Shown here piece by piece: positions 1 to 7,627 of a stretch of 64,000 nt of DNA; positions within the stretch are counted from its first letter, which is position 1, and each line of letters opens with the position of its first letter. The position numbers were made by a program, and so were the translations under genes. The stretch is from Cytophagales bacterium (lineage in GTDB: Bacteria > Bacteroidota > Bacteroidia > Cytophagales > Spirosomataceae), in the NCBI GenBank assembly GCA_024742395.1, contig JANSYO010000016.1, forward strand, positions 21,266 through 85,265, written 5' to 3'. The notes below the pieces were generated by a model. It saw nothing but the letters and a program-made list of their open reading frames with translations, made no database searches and had not been told where the DNA came from.

Positions 1-172
1 TTTCGCAAAATAATATTCAGATCATCTCATGTAAAGAAGGTTTTATTTTACGGTTTCCCTTGAAACTGAAAACAACTAAAAAAAATCACCGAAGTATTTA
101 TTGAGATTCTCAAGGCTGAACTAAACTTTTTTCTCATCTTTTTCATTTCTTCTATTGATCTTCATCAATAAC

Positions 173-1150
173 ATGAAAAAAGGATTTATACTTATCACGG
201 GCTTATTGGTAGCTTTTGTCTCCTGGCTGGCTTATTTTTTTATAGCCAATGAAGCACCCATTATTAAAGGGAAACTCGATTATAATATTGAGTACAAAGA
301 GGGTCTTTTTCTAGACGTATACCAACCTACCACGGTGGTTTATGAGAAAACGCCTGTGGTTATTTATGTGCATGGTGGTGCCTGGATAGGTGGCTCAAAA
401 ATGACCGTCAATAACAACAGATTTAATAAAGCCTTTAACACGCTCAGGGAACAGGGATATGCCATTGTGAGTCCAGATTACACAGTAGCAGATGAGTTTA
501 AGAGCCCTTTTCCGGCCTGTATTACAGATGTGGAAGACGCCATAGCCTGGATTAAACTCAATGCCGAAACCTATAATTTTGATCTCGACAATTTAGGCAT
601 TTTTGGAGAATCTGCCGGTGGTCATATTGCCATGATGATTGCTTTTCCTGACACTGCATATTATGCCTTAGATTATCAGGACACTCCATTTAATTATGTC
701 ATTGATGTGTATGGCCCCACAGACCTCGAAGGCATTTATAAAAGTGAACTGGCTGATAGTTTAGATAAAATAGTTCAGGAACTGCCGGCTCCTATAGCTT
801 CTAATTTGAATATTGCACCCCGCATTTTCGGTTTCGATCCGAAAACCGACACCATTAGAGCCCAGGGAGTGATGCGTACCTATTCACCCATTCATTTTCT
901 GGGAAGAAAGATTCCACCGGTTCTTATCATACATGGAAATGAAGATCAGGTGGTACCCTTAAGTCAATCACTCCTTTTGAAAAAACACCTTGATTCTCTG
1001 AACATTCCATCTGAAATGCACATTTTAGACAAGGTGAACCACGGTTTTATTGGTGCCAATGAGCCTCAAATGGCTGAAGTGCAAACCTGGATTTCAGACT
1101 TTATTTTGAGTCATTACAAAGAAAATAAGCGTACGAAGACTAAAGGTTAG
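173..1150 (+). CDS. Secreted or membrane-anchored alpha/beta-hydrolase (esterase/lipase family)
   Basis: A carboxylesterase-like alpha/beta hydrolase of the BD-FAE/HSL type, probably acting on esters in the periplasm. The start is taken at ATG 173; the frame is open from TTG 155, but ATG 173 gives a clean N-terminal hydrophobic segment (about residues 4-25) that is a signal peptide or anchor. Visible catalytic features are the oxyanion motif HGGAW (from residue 67), the nucleophile elbow GESAGG (Ser147), Asp258 in NEDQVV and His290 in NHGF, so the triad is complete. The length of 325 aa is usual. It converges on the sulfatase gene downstream. A role in removing acyl groups from polysaccharides is possible but not shown; substrate is unknown. 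Confidence 0.85.
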   Translation: MKKGFILITGLLVAFVSWLAYFFIANEAPIIKGKLDYNIEYKEGLFLDVYQPTTVVYEKTPVVIYVHGGAWIGGSKMTVNNNRFNKAFNTLREQGYAIVSPDYTVADEFKSPFPACITDVEDAIAWIKLNAETYNFDLDNLGIFGESAGGHIAMMIAFPDTAYYALDYQDTPFNYVIDVYGPTDLEGIYKSELADSLDKIVQELPAPIASNLNIAPRIFGFDPKTDTIRAQGVMRTYSPIHFLGRKIPPVLIIHGNEDQVVPLSQSLLLKKHLDSLNIPSEMHILDKVNHGFIGANEPQMAEVQTWISDFILSHYKENKRTKTKG

Positions 1151-1159
1151 TCTTCGTAC
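1131..1159. terminator. Bidirectional hairpin between convergent genes
   Basis: A perfect 13-bp inverted repeat (1131-1143 with 1147-1159) with a 3-base loop. It overlaps the last codons and stop of the esterase gene and precedes the stop of the opposing sulfatase gene at 1168. Weaker pairing continues outward into AAATAAGC/GCTTTATTT, giving T-rich or A-rich flanks on both strands, as expected of a shared terminator. Confidence 0.7.
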
Positions 1160-1167
1160 ACTACGCT

Positions 1168-2787
1168 TTATTTTCCTCCGGCAGTAGGCCTGAAATTCTT
1201 GTCTTTATACATTTGCATGTATTTTTTATCTAAGTCCTCTGAGTCTTTGTATTTAACTCTTAGGTCTGCCAAATCTGAACTCAGTTTGGTGACCACCTCT
1301 TTATAAGCAGGATCATCGTATACATTCAGCATTTCTTTAGGATCCTTTTTGCGATCGTACAGCTCCCATTCGTCAACATCGTCATAGAAATGTATGAGCT
1401 TGTAATCTTCGGTTACAATACCGTAATGCCTCTTAACCATATGCACCGCCGGATACTCGTAATAATGGTAATACACCGCTTCTCTAAAGTTCTCTGTTTC
1501 TCCTTTGAAAAGTGGTATCAGGTTTTCACCCTGCATATCTGACGGAGCCTCTACACCGGCTGCAGCCAGAATAGTTTGAGCAAAATCAAGATTCTGTACC
1601 ATTTGGGTATTGGTTGTACCCGGTTTAATGACATTTGGCCATTTTACCAGAAGTGGGGTTTTGAATGACTCGTTATAGATAAAACGCTTATCAAACCAGC
1701 CATGCTCGCCCAGGTAAAAGCCTTGATCAGAGGTGTAAATTACAATCGTATTTTCTGACAAACCGCTTTCTTCCAGGTAATCTAAAACTTTACCTACTCC
1801 CTCATCTACAGAAGCAATACTGCCCAGGTAGTCTTGCATGTATCGCTGATACCTCCACCTCATTTTATCGGCCTGCGTCATGTTTGGGTATTGCTTTTTA
1901 AAGTCTTCATTCATAGGGCCATAGACGGCGTCCCACTTAGCTCTTTGTTCGGCATTCATGGCTCCTACTTCTCTTTGAAAAGCCGCTTTGTCCCAGCCTG
2001 CGGTTTCTTCTATACCGAGTTCATCCATAACTTCTGGGTATATCTTAGAATCACCTGCCCAGTTCATGTGCGTCAGCAAATTCATCTCAGCCTCTTTAGC
2101 TGCTGTTCCTCTTCCTTCGTAATCGTCAAAAAGTGTTTCGGGCTCCTTGAATGTGCGTTTTGTGTAATCTTTGTAATGTCTTTCAGCAGGCAGCCATTCT
2201 CTGTGTGGAGCCTTATGCAAATAAGCCATAAAAAATGGCTTATCTTCTTCTCTTTCATTTTGCAACCAATTAATTGTCAAGTCTGTAATGATATCGGTCA
2301 CATAACCAGTGATAGTTTTTTTACCTTCTTTCTTGGTGATGAATTCAGGATTGTAATATCTTCCTTGCCCGGGCAAAATCTGAAACTCATCAAAACCTTT
2401 GGGATTGTTACCGAAATGGAGCTTACCAAACATGGCCGTTTGATAGCCATTTTGCTGAAGCAACTGAGGGAAAGTCATTTGCGTCGTGTCGAATGGGAAA
2501 TTATTGTCAATTTTCCCATTCAAATGACTGTGCTTTCCTGTCAGAATAACCGCCCGTGAAGGTGCACATATGGAGTTAGTTACGCAGGCATTGGTAAAAA
2601 GCATACCTTGCTCAGCAATCCGATCAATATTGGGGGTTTCAATCAGCGTAGTATCATAAGCTGATATAGCTTGATAGGCGTGATCATCGGACATGATAAA
2701 AAGGATGTTCGGCTTTTTAGCCACCTCCTTTTGTTGGCAACTAACCGAGACCACAAAGAGGAGAAGAAAGAGTTTTGAGAATTTCAT
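1168..2787 (-). CDS. Lipoprotein sulfatase (S1 family, formylglycine-dependent)
   Basis: An arylsulfatase-superfamily enzyme that would hydrolyse sulfate esters, probably on glycans, at the outer face of a membrane. The N-terminus is a lipoprotein signal ending in a lipobox Cys17. Metal-binding Asp34-Asp35 lie in MSDD; the formylglycine site is Cys74 in CAPSR followed by a TG motif; a later SDQG-containing metal-site stretch and a C-terminal DUF4976-like segment are present. Length 539 aa is normal for the family. Cys-type activation needs a formylglycine-generating enzyme, which is not in this window. Sequence resembles N-acetylglucosamine-6-sulfatase or iduronate-sulfatase annotations, but the substrate cannot be fixed by eye. 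No SusC/SusD or glycosidase is adjacent. Confidence 0.9.
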   Translation of the reverse strand: MKFSKLFLLLFVVSVSCQQKEVAKKPNILFIMSDDHAYQAISAYDTTLIETPNIDRIAEQGMLFTNACVTNSICAPSRAVILTGKHSHLNGKIDNNFPFDTTQMTFPQLLQQNGYQTAMFGKLHFGNNPKGFDEFQILPGQGRYYNPEFITKKEGKKTITGYVTDIITDLTINWLQNEREEDKPFFMAYLHKAPHREWLPAERHYKDYTKRTFKEPETLFDDYEGRGTAAKEAEMNLLTHMNWAGDSKIYPEVMDELGIEETAGWDKAAFQREVGAMNAEQRAKWDAVYGPMNEDFKKQYPNMTQADKMRWRYQRYMQDYLGSIASVDEGVGKVLDYLEESGLSENTIVIYTSDQGFYLGEHGWFDKRFIYNESFKTPLLVKWPNVIKPGTTNTQMVQNLDFAQTILAAAGVEAPSDMQGENLIPLFKGETENFREAVYYHYYEYPAVHMVKRHYGIVTEDYKLIHFYDDVDEWELYDRKKDPKEMLNVYDDPAYKEVVTKLSSDLADLRVKYKDSEDLDKKYMQMYKDKNFRPTAGGK

Positions 2788-2804
2788 TTGATTTCTTAAC
2801 AGGG

Positions 2805-3131
2805 TTACTTTTTTGCTTTGACTGCTATGTCAAACGCTTCAGAGGCCCAAATTATCAACTTTCCGGTATCTTCCAAAACATCTGCAGGTACTTCCCAATA
2901 AGGCATGCCTTTTTTCATTTTCCCGCTATAAAATGGTGTCATACCCGCCTCTTCATACCTGCTTTTAGACTCCTCGCTCACCCTTAAACGAAAAACATCA
3001 GAACCCAGCATTCCAAACATGACATCGTTTTTAAAGAAACCTGTTCCGCCGAACATGTTTTTGGCTACTACTCCGCCCATTCCGCTTAATTGATCCATGA
3101 TAAAATCAATGGTACTTTGACTGTTTGCCAT
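2805..3131 (-). CDS. TfoX/Sxy N-terminal domain protein
   Basis: A 108-aa protein that is all one TfoX N-terminal domain: an early KNMFGG motif, then GMLGSDVFRLRV and a GMPYWEVP stretch that matches the usual TfoX_N core. Family members with both domains regulate competence (Sxy/TfoX in gamma-proteobacteria); single-domain versions such as this are common in Bacteroidota and have no settled role. It ends 17 bases upstream of the sulfatase start on the same strand, so the two may be co-transcribed. No signal peptide or membrane segment is visible. Function in competence is not implied by the sequence alone. Confidence 0.8.
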   Translation of the reverse strand: MANSQSTIDFIMDQLSGMGGVVAKNMFGGTGFFKNDVMFGMLGSDVFRLRVSEESKSRYEEAGMTPFYSGKMKKGMPYWEVPADVLEDTGKLIIWASEAFDIAVKAKK

Positions 3132-3167
3132 AGGTGTAAAGGTTTTGATTAAAGATACAAAAAATAA

Positions 3168-3740
3168 CTAGGGCATAGCGGCCTTAACCAGGCTCCTCAA
3201 TTCTGGCAGAAGCTCCAAAGCAAACCATTCATTTTTCTTCAGCCAGATGTTATTACGAGGAGAAGGATGAGGCAAAGGCAAATATTGAGGTAAATATTGT
3301 TTGTAATTTTTGACGGTTTCTGTCAGGTTAGAAGATAGCCTATCTTTTAAATAATATTTCTGTGAATACTGCCCAAACAAAAGAAAGAGTTCTATGTCAG
3401 GCATTCTGTTCATAAGCTCCTCATGCCATAAAGGTGCACACTCTTTTCTGGGAGCTAAGTCGCCACTCTTACCTGTACCGGGATAGCAAAAGCCCATAGG
3501 AATAAGTGCAAATATGTCCGGGTTGTAAAACTCTGCTTTGGTTACGCCCAGCCATGCTCTTAAATTATCTCCGCTTTTATCGTCCCATGGAATTCCGCTG
3601 GCATGTACCACCCTACCCGGAGCCTGGCCTATAATAGCAATTTTAGAATGCCTGGATGCCTGTAAGACGGGTCTGCATCCGTGCGGTAGAGAGCTCTCGC
3701 ACACCTTACATTCGCCTATTTGTTTCAGTAGGTTTTCCAC
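3168..3740 (-). CDS. Uracil-DNA glycosylase family protein, probably Fe-S type
   Basis: A member of the uracil-DNA glycosylase superfamily (COG1573-like), expected to remove uracil or related bases from DNA. Visible are the catalytic-loop motif GQAPGR (residues 38-43), followed by a G-I-P-W-D-D-K-S-G-D segment, and the DNA-intercalation motif HPSPRN near the C-terminus. Cys11, Cys14, Cys85 and Cys101 have the CxxC...C-15-C layout of the [4Fe-4S] family-4 enzymes, which is why I favour that type. Length (190 aa) is normal. It lies downstream of the M56 gene but is separated from it by a terminator, so it probably has its own promoter. Confidence 0.82.
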   Translation of the reverse strand: MENLLKQIGECKVCESSLPHGCRPVLQASRHSKIAIIGQAPGRVVHASGIPWDDKSGDNLRAWLGVTKAEFYNPDIFALIPMGFCYPGTGKSGDLAPRKECAPLWHEELMNRMPDIELFLLFGQYSQKYYLKDRLSSNLTETVKNYKQYLPQYLPLPHPSPRNNIWLKKNEWFALELLPELRSLVKAAMP

Positions 3741-3757
3741 GCACTCAATTTAAACAA

Positions 3758-3785
3758 AAAGCCCGCTATGTATAAAGCGGGCTTT
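3758..3785 (-). terminator. Rho-independent terminator of the BlaI/M56 unit
   Basis: A 10-bp perfect stem (3758-3767 with 3776-3785) with an 8-base loop, rich in GC at its centre. Read on the minus strand it is followed by a T-rich run, immediately after the M56 stop codon at 3792. Confidence 0.8.
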
Positions 3786-3791
3786 AGAAAA

Positions 3792-5747
3792 TTAATCTTC
3801 TATAGGAGTAGGAGCCGCAGGCGGAACCGGTGGCTGAGCCGGCTGCGGTGGATTAACCTTATTTTTCAATTTTTCCGGTTTGGCTGGCTTTATTGGCTTT
3901 ACAGGTTTAGGAGGCTTTGGTGGCTTAGGTCTATCTATAGAGCCTAAATGCTCTCTTACTTCTAAAGGAAGCATTTCTATCAAAGCATCATGATGGTACT
4001 CCAATTTATCCGCTGCAGCATCTATTCTTGATTCCTTCTCTTCCAGAATTATTTCAATTTTACGCATAGGTATCTCCAGGTCCTTTTCCATTTTGACCTC
4101 AAAATTTTCCATTCGCTCTTCAAAGTCTTTCATGTTTACTTCTGCAGAGGCCATTTTAGCTTCATGAACTTTCACTTTTGATTCAAAATCGGCCTCTAAA
4201 GTTTTCAATTTCTTTTCAAAATCAGGAGAGTTTTTGTCCAGCTTTTCCACCTTCTGCTGAAACTCCTTTGCATAAACCGAAATCTTCTCTCCTTCTTCCT
4301 GAATGACTTTCATGAACTTCTGAAATTCTGGATCATTGCTTGGGTCAAAATCTACCTCTTTCATCACATTTTTATGCAAAACTTCAATCTTATTCACCTC
4401 CTGTTCAATATCGTGAGAGATTCCCTTCACCTCTTTTGAGTGTTGTCTGATTCCATCCCAATGTTCTTTCAACTTCCTCTTTTCAGCAGCAGAAAGGGCT
4501 TGTTCTTTGCCATTAACTAAAATTCTGTTTTCATTAATTCTGACATCATATACATCTGTTTTAATCCGGATATCACTCTCACCCATATCATAATTAATAC
4601 GTCGCTCTACCCGTCCTGAGTCAATAATTGTTACTTTATCAACTACAGGCATCTCCATTTGTACCTGATTTTGCACTTCGTTAATCTCAGTAAGCACCGA
4701 CTCGGATACCTCGGTAACTTCCTCCTGCTCTACTTTCTCCTCTTCATTTTGTGTATTCACAAAACCAAAAACACCTAACGTGGCAATCATGAGAAGCAGG
4801 GCCGTGAGTTTCATTTTTTGCTGTTGAGGAGAAACCCCAAGTAACCGCTGAATTCGGTTCAGCATAGTCATTTTTCTTTTGCCAAATGCCATAGCCAAAA
4901 CCGGCTGATGCTGACCCAACTGTATTTGGGCCAATGTTTTGGCAAGTAACACTCTATTGCCCGTTAGCTCTGCAGCCCAGTCATCACAGGCATGTTCGCG
5001 ATTTTCTCTGATCTGATTACTAACCAGCCAGTATGCCGGATGAAAGAAGAAGAGATTTTCCATGATGCCCTGAAGTAGATTAATAGCAAAATCATTGCGT
5101 TTTATGTGGGCAATCTCATGTGCGAGAATAAGTTCTAATTGTGATGAACTTAAACCCGCAGCAAAAGAAACAGGAATTAAAACCAAAGGTTTAAGATGAC
5201 CTAACACCATGGCTGTCTGTACTTTATATGATTCCTTAATCTCAATTGCAGATAAATGACCGTCAATTTTTTGAAGCAAACCTTCATAAACCTCCGAGAC
5301 CTTTGAAGAAACCTCCCTTATGCCAGCCCCTCTTAAATAGTACACATAGGCTAAACCTGATAGCTGCCTTAGAAGTAAAAAAGTAAATCCCAGGCACCAA
5401 CCAACAAACAGCAAATGGGAATGCTGAGACAACCAGTCGTACCACAATAGAGTAGAGTCTGATTCTAAGGTAGAACTGAAAGAAAGGGTGGCCGTATCAG
5501 TTAAGGCGGCAGGAATCTCAACCGTCACCATATCAGGCATGAGAAGCCAAAAAGTGAAAATAGAGACAATGGTTTGTAAAGAAAAGGCTCCTAAGCCCAG
5601 CCATACTTTGTTTTTAGCAGATTTAACCAATTTGGAAATCAGTAAATATAGCAGCACTATGCCCATTCCTTGCCAGAGGGAGTGCAGCAGCGTCTGACCA
5701 AAGACTGAGGCCAGGGGTGTTTCAAAAAGTGTTTGTAGCTCTTTCAT
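3792..5747 (-). CDS. M56 family (BlaR1-like) membrane metallopeptidase
   Basis: A membrane zinc protease of the BlaR1/MecR1 peptidase family, probably the signal-responsive partner of the BlaI-type repressor just upstream. N-terminal membrane helices alternate with loops; the gluzincin motif HEIAH is at residues 210-214, followed by an EHACDDWAAEL segment carrying the third-ligand region. Another helix lies near residues 310-330. The remaining ~320 residues are unlike BlaR1: no penicillin-binding sensor domain is seen; instead there is a long charged, coiled-coil-prone region and a Pro/Lys-rich tail with repeated KPPKP/KPxKP. In this phylum such pairs usually respond to unknown stresses, so beta-lactam resistance should not be inferred. 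Terminated by the hairpin at 3758-3785. Confidence 0.88.
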   Translation of the reverse strand: MKELQTLFETPLASVFGQTLLHSLWQGMGIVLLYLLISKLVKSAKNKVWLGLGAFSLQTIVSIFTFWLLMPDMVTVEIPAALTDTATLSFSSTLESDSTLLWYDWLSQHSHLLFVGWCLGFTFLLLRQLSGLAYVYYLRGAGIREVSSKVSEVYEGLLQKIDGHLSAIEIKESYKVQTAMVLGHLKPLVLIPVSFAAGLSSSQLELILAHEIAHIKRNDFAINLLQGIMENLFFFHPAYWLVSNQIRENREHACDDWAAELTGNRVLLAKTLAQIQLGQHQPVLAMAFGKRKMTMLNRIQRLLGVSPQQQKMKLTALLLMIATLGVFGFVNTQNEEEKVEQEEVTEVSESVLTEINEVQNQVQMEMPVVDKVTIIDSGRVERRINYDMGESDIRIKTDVYDVRINENRILVNGKEQALSAAEKRKLKEHWDGIRQHSKEVKGISHDIEQEVNKIEVLHKNVMKEVDFDPSNDPEFQKFMKVIQEEGEKISVYAKEFQQKVEKLDKNSPDFEKKLKTLEADFESKVKVHEAKMASAEVNMKDFEERMENFEVKMEKDLEIPMRKIEIILEEKESRIDAAADKLEYHHDALIEMLPLEVREHLGSIDRPKPPKPPKPVKPIKPAKPEKLKNKVNPPQPAQPPVPPAAPTPIED

Positions 5748-5857
5748 GTGTATAAGTGTTTTAAAATTTCAAAGGTCACATGACTTTCACACAAAATTCA
5801 TTCAAGCCGATTTGTAGGCCGACCCGAATAAATCTCATGCTCATTTCATAATTTGTG

Positions 5858-6226
5858 TTAGTTATTTTCTAAGTTTTCTATAAGTTTTTTGATAGCTTCT
5901 AATTCTTCTTTGGAGGCCTTATGATTGCCGAGGGTTTGCATGACCATTTTCATGGCTTCTCCACCAAAAGTGGCATCTACGAACCTGTCCAGCAGCTGTC
6001 CCTGGGTTTTTTCTTGTGAAATAGCTGCGGTGTAAATATGGTATCTTCCTTTCTCTGTACGCGTTAAAAGTTCCTTACCATGCATGATCTGCATAATCTT
6101 CAGAGTAGTAGTATAACCCACTTCTTTCGTTTTATTCAGTTCATCATTGATCTCTCTCACAGATGAAGGACCATTCTTCCAGAGCAGCTGCAGTATTTCT
6201 AATTCCGATTCTGTTGGCTTTAGCAT
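5858..6226 (-). CDS. BlaI/MecI/CopY family transcriptional repressor
   Basis: A 122-aa winged-helix repressor. The N-terminal half has the family pattern: LTxxE-like start (TESELEILQLLW), SSVREINDELN recognition helix region and a YTTTLKIMQIMHGK wing segment; the C-terminal half is the dimerisation helix where family members are cut by the partner M56 protease. It is 110 bases upstream of the M56 gene on the same strand, forming the classic regulator-protease operon. Three TACGA-N6-TCGTA palindromes surround its own promoter, so autoregulation is strongly suggested. The inducing signal is unknown. Confidence 0.92.
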   Translation of the reverse strand: MLKPTESELEILQLLWKNGPSSVREINDELNKTKEVGYTTTLKIMQIMHGKELLTRTEKGRYHIYTAAISQEKTQGQLLDRFVDATFGGEAMKMVMQTLGNHKASKEELEAIKKLIENLENN

Positions 6227-6240
6227 GTCGTAGTTTCTTA

Positions 6241-6258
6241 TTACGATTAATTTCGTAA
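6241..6258. promoter_or_regulatory. BlaI-type operator site 1
   Basis: A palindrome with perfect 6-base arms TTACGA and TCGTAA around a TTAATT spacer. It starts right after the proposed -7 element (6259-6266, minus strand) and therefore covers the expected transcription start, where a bound repressor would block initiation. Confidence 0.7.
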
Positions 6259-6291
6259 CAAATATAATACGACGGGTTTCGTAGATGCAAA
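6259..6291 (-). promoter_or_regulatory. Promoter of the BlaI/M56 operon (Bacteroidota type)
   Basis: On the minus strand, TTTG (6288-6291) is followed 21 bases later by TATATTTG (6259-6266), a perfect match to the TAnnTTTG -7 element of the Bacteroidota primary sigma factor. The start codon at 6226 lies about 33 bases downstream. The interval between the two elements is filled by operator 2. Confidence 0.6.
6268..6283. promoter_or_regulatory. BlaI-type operator site 2
   Basis: TACGA and TCGTA arms separated by 6 bases (CGGGTT). It lies between the -33 and -7 promoter elements; its centre is 26 bp from site 1. Confidence 0.7.
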
Positions 6292-6298
6292 TTCTATC

Positions 6299-6314
6299 TA
6301 CGATTTGTTTCGTA
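6299..6314. promoter_or_regulatory. BlaI-type operator site 3
   Basis: TACGA and TCGTA arms separated by 6 bases (TTTGTT), just upstream of the proposed -33 element. Its centre is 31 bp from site 2. It also lies 23 bases beyond the stop of the next minus-strand gene (6337). Confidence 0.7.
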
Positions 6315-6336
6315 ATTAACGAATTTTAAGAGTTTA

Positions 6337-6960
6337 TCAGATCAAAATGGACTTTAATTCTACCTCCTCTTGTCTAAAGAAAACACCCGGACTGATAAAA
6401 TAGCCATGTTCTTTAGGTAGATCCACACCGGCGTATTGGTACGCTTCAAGAATAAACTCGGCACAAGTAAACTTAGAATCTCTGAAGATTTCTTTGCTGC
6501 CCATCAGGGTTCTCCAGAGAATTCTCAGGTATTCCAGGTTATCGTATTGTTTGGTAAGGTTGTCGAGGCAAAACTCTTTTACCTTTCTGATTTTTTCCTC
6601 TGATTGACTTATTTCAGAATGCCTGGTCCATGCCACCCGCCCTACATAAGGTTTGCCCATACCGTCGTAATCTTTAAAAACATTAGACATCGGCACCATT
6701 CTCACTCCATTTTCTAAGACACTTTCTATCAAAAATACCCTTTCCATTTCTTCAATAATGACCACAAGGCCCACATGGCTCCAGGCAGACCTAGACCTCC
6801 ACCTGATCAAAGAAGATAACCAATGATCACCTGAGAAAAATAAGAGGTCGCCAGATTTTAGTTCAGATCTAATCTTATTGTAATTTTGTATATTCGTGAT
6901 ACGGTCAAGCTTAGGGAATTCTTCTTCAAGTTTTCTCTTTGTATATAGTCCGATGGCCAT
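6337..6960 (-). CDS. YiiX/YebB-like permuted papain (NlpC/P60-related) cysteine hydrolase
   Basis: A 207-aa protein of the permuted papain-like group. It shows the SGDLLFF segment common to these proteins, a conserved His62 in SAWSHVGLV and a later Cys166 in KFTCAEF; in the permuted fold the His comes before the Cys, as seen here. Family members act as amidases or peptidases on cell-wall peptides or lipidated substrates, but the substrate of this subgroup is not established. There is no obvious signal peptide, so it may be cytoplasmic. It precedes the BlaI operon on the same strand, but the operator region separates the two. Confidence 0.75.
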   Translation of the reverse strand: MAIGLYTKRKLEEEFPKLDRITNIQNYNKIRSELKSGDLLFFSGDHWLSSLIRWRSRSAWSHVGLVVIIEEMERVFLIESVLENGVRMVPMSNVFKDYDGMGKPYVGRVAWTRHSEISQSEEKIRKVKEFCLDNLTKQYDNLEYLRILWRTLMGSKEIFRDSKFTCAEFILEAYQYAGVDLPKEHGYFISPGVFFRQEEVELKSILI

Positions 6961-7022
6961 GAAACTTTTGAACAGGTGAAAAGGTTAAGATATCAGAGTA
7001 ATTACAGCAAATTAGCTAAATA

Positions 7023-7349
7023 ATGGTAACGGTTACAGAAGAGGCAAAGAATAAAATTAACGAGCTAAAGGCCAAAGAAGGCAAAGATGGCAACTACGGC
7101 ATACGCGTGGCTGTACAAGGAGGAGGCTGCTCAGGTCTTATGTATGATCTTGAATTTGATGCTTCTGAAAAAGAAAATGATCAAATTTTTGAAGATAACG
7201 GAGTTAAGATATACGTAGATAAAAAGAGTTTACTTTACCTTATTGGTACTCAATTAGACTTCAGTGATGGCTTAAATGGTAAAGGGTTTCAATTCAAGAA
7301 TCCTAATGCCAGCAGAACCTGTGGATGCGGGGAAAGTTTTTCAGTATAG
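7023..7349 (+). CDS. HesB/IscA/SufA-type iron-sulfur carrier
   Basis: A 108-aa A-type Fe-S carrier protein that would deliver clusters to apoproteins. The three invariant cysteines are present: Cys36 in GGGCSG and Cys100/Cys102 in TCGCGESF. The whole length is the single FeS-biogenesis domain. It starts a short plus-strand pair with the PspC protein 18 bases downstream. It is not next to sufBCDS, so it could serve as the ErpA- or SufA-like carrier; the sequence does not decide between these. Confidence 0.93.
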   Translation: MVTVTEEAKNKINELKAKEGKDGNYGIRVAVQGGGCSGLMYDLEFDASEKENDQIFEDNGVKIYVDKKSLLYLIGTQLDFSDGLNGKGFQFKNPNASRTCGCGESFSV

Positions 7350-7367
7350 TATAAAACAGATTAAAGA

Positions 7368-7565
7368 ATGGCAGCATCAAAAAGACTTTTAAGAACAGTA
7401 GGCAGCGAGTCAATGCTTTTTGGCATTTGTGGCGGTCTGGCCAAGTATTTTGATCTGGATGCCAGTTTAATCCGAGTGCTATGGGCTGTCATAACCTTTG
7501 TAGGTATTGGCTCTCCAATACTCATCTTTTTGGCCATGGCCATTATTGTGCCTAAAGAACAATAA
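7368..7565 (+). CDS. PspC domain membrane protein
   Basis: A 65-aa protein consisting of one PspC domain: the SMLFGICGGLAKYFDLDASLIRVLW-type pattern (amphipathic helix, then YF-DLD and IRVLW) and one transmembrane helix at the C-terminus. PspC proteins sense envelope stress in enterobacteria; short single-domain versions in Bacteroidota are uncharacterised. It follows the IscA-type gene by 18 bases and converges on a second PspC gene, with a terminator between them. Confidence 0.85.
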   Translation: MAASKRLLRTVGSESMLFGICGGLAKYFDLDASLIRVLWAVITFVGIGSPILIFLAMAIIVPKEQ

Positions 7566-7573
7566 AAAATAAA

Positions 7574-7595
7574 GCCTGCCATTCATATGGCAGGC
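7574..7595. terminator. Bidirectional terminator between two PspC genes
   Basis: A perfect 9-bp stem (7574-7582 with 7587-7595) with a TCAT loop, preceded by an A-rich run. It lies between convergent stop codons at 7565 and 7628. Confidence 0.75.
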
Positions 7596-7627
7596 CTATC
7601 TATCTCAAATCATAATATTAAATCCTC

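Noticed and set aside
155..172. Upstream TTG start for the esterase
   Set aside because: It would add MIFINN before a typical signal anchor; ATG 173 fits better.
1834..2559. 241-aa open frame on the plus strand
   Set aside because: It lies entirely inside the minus-strand sulfatase, whose protein has full family motifs. The predicted sequence is rich in Cys, His and Phe without any domain, as expected of an antisense shadow.
3792..6226. Beta-lactam resistance operon
   Set aside because: BlaI/M56 pairs are common in this phylum without beta-lactamases, the sensor domain is missing, and no beta-lactamase or PBP gene lies here.
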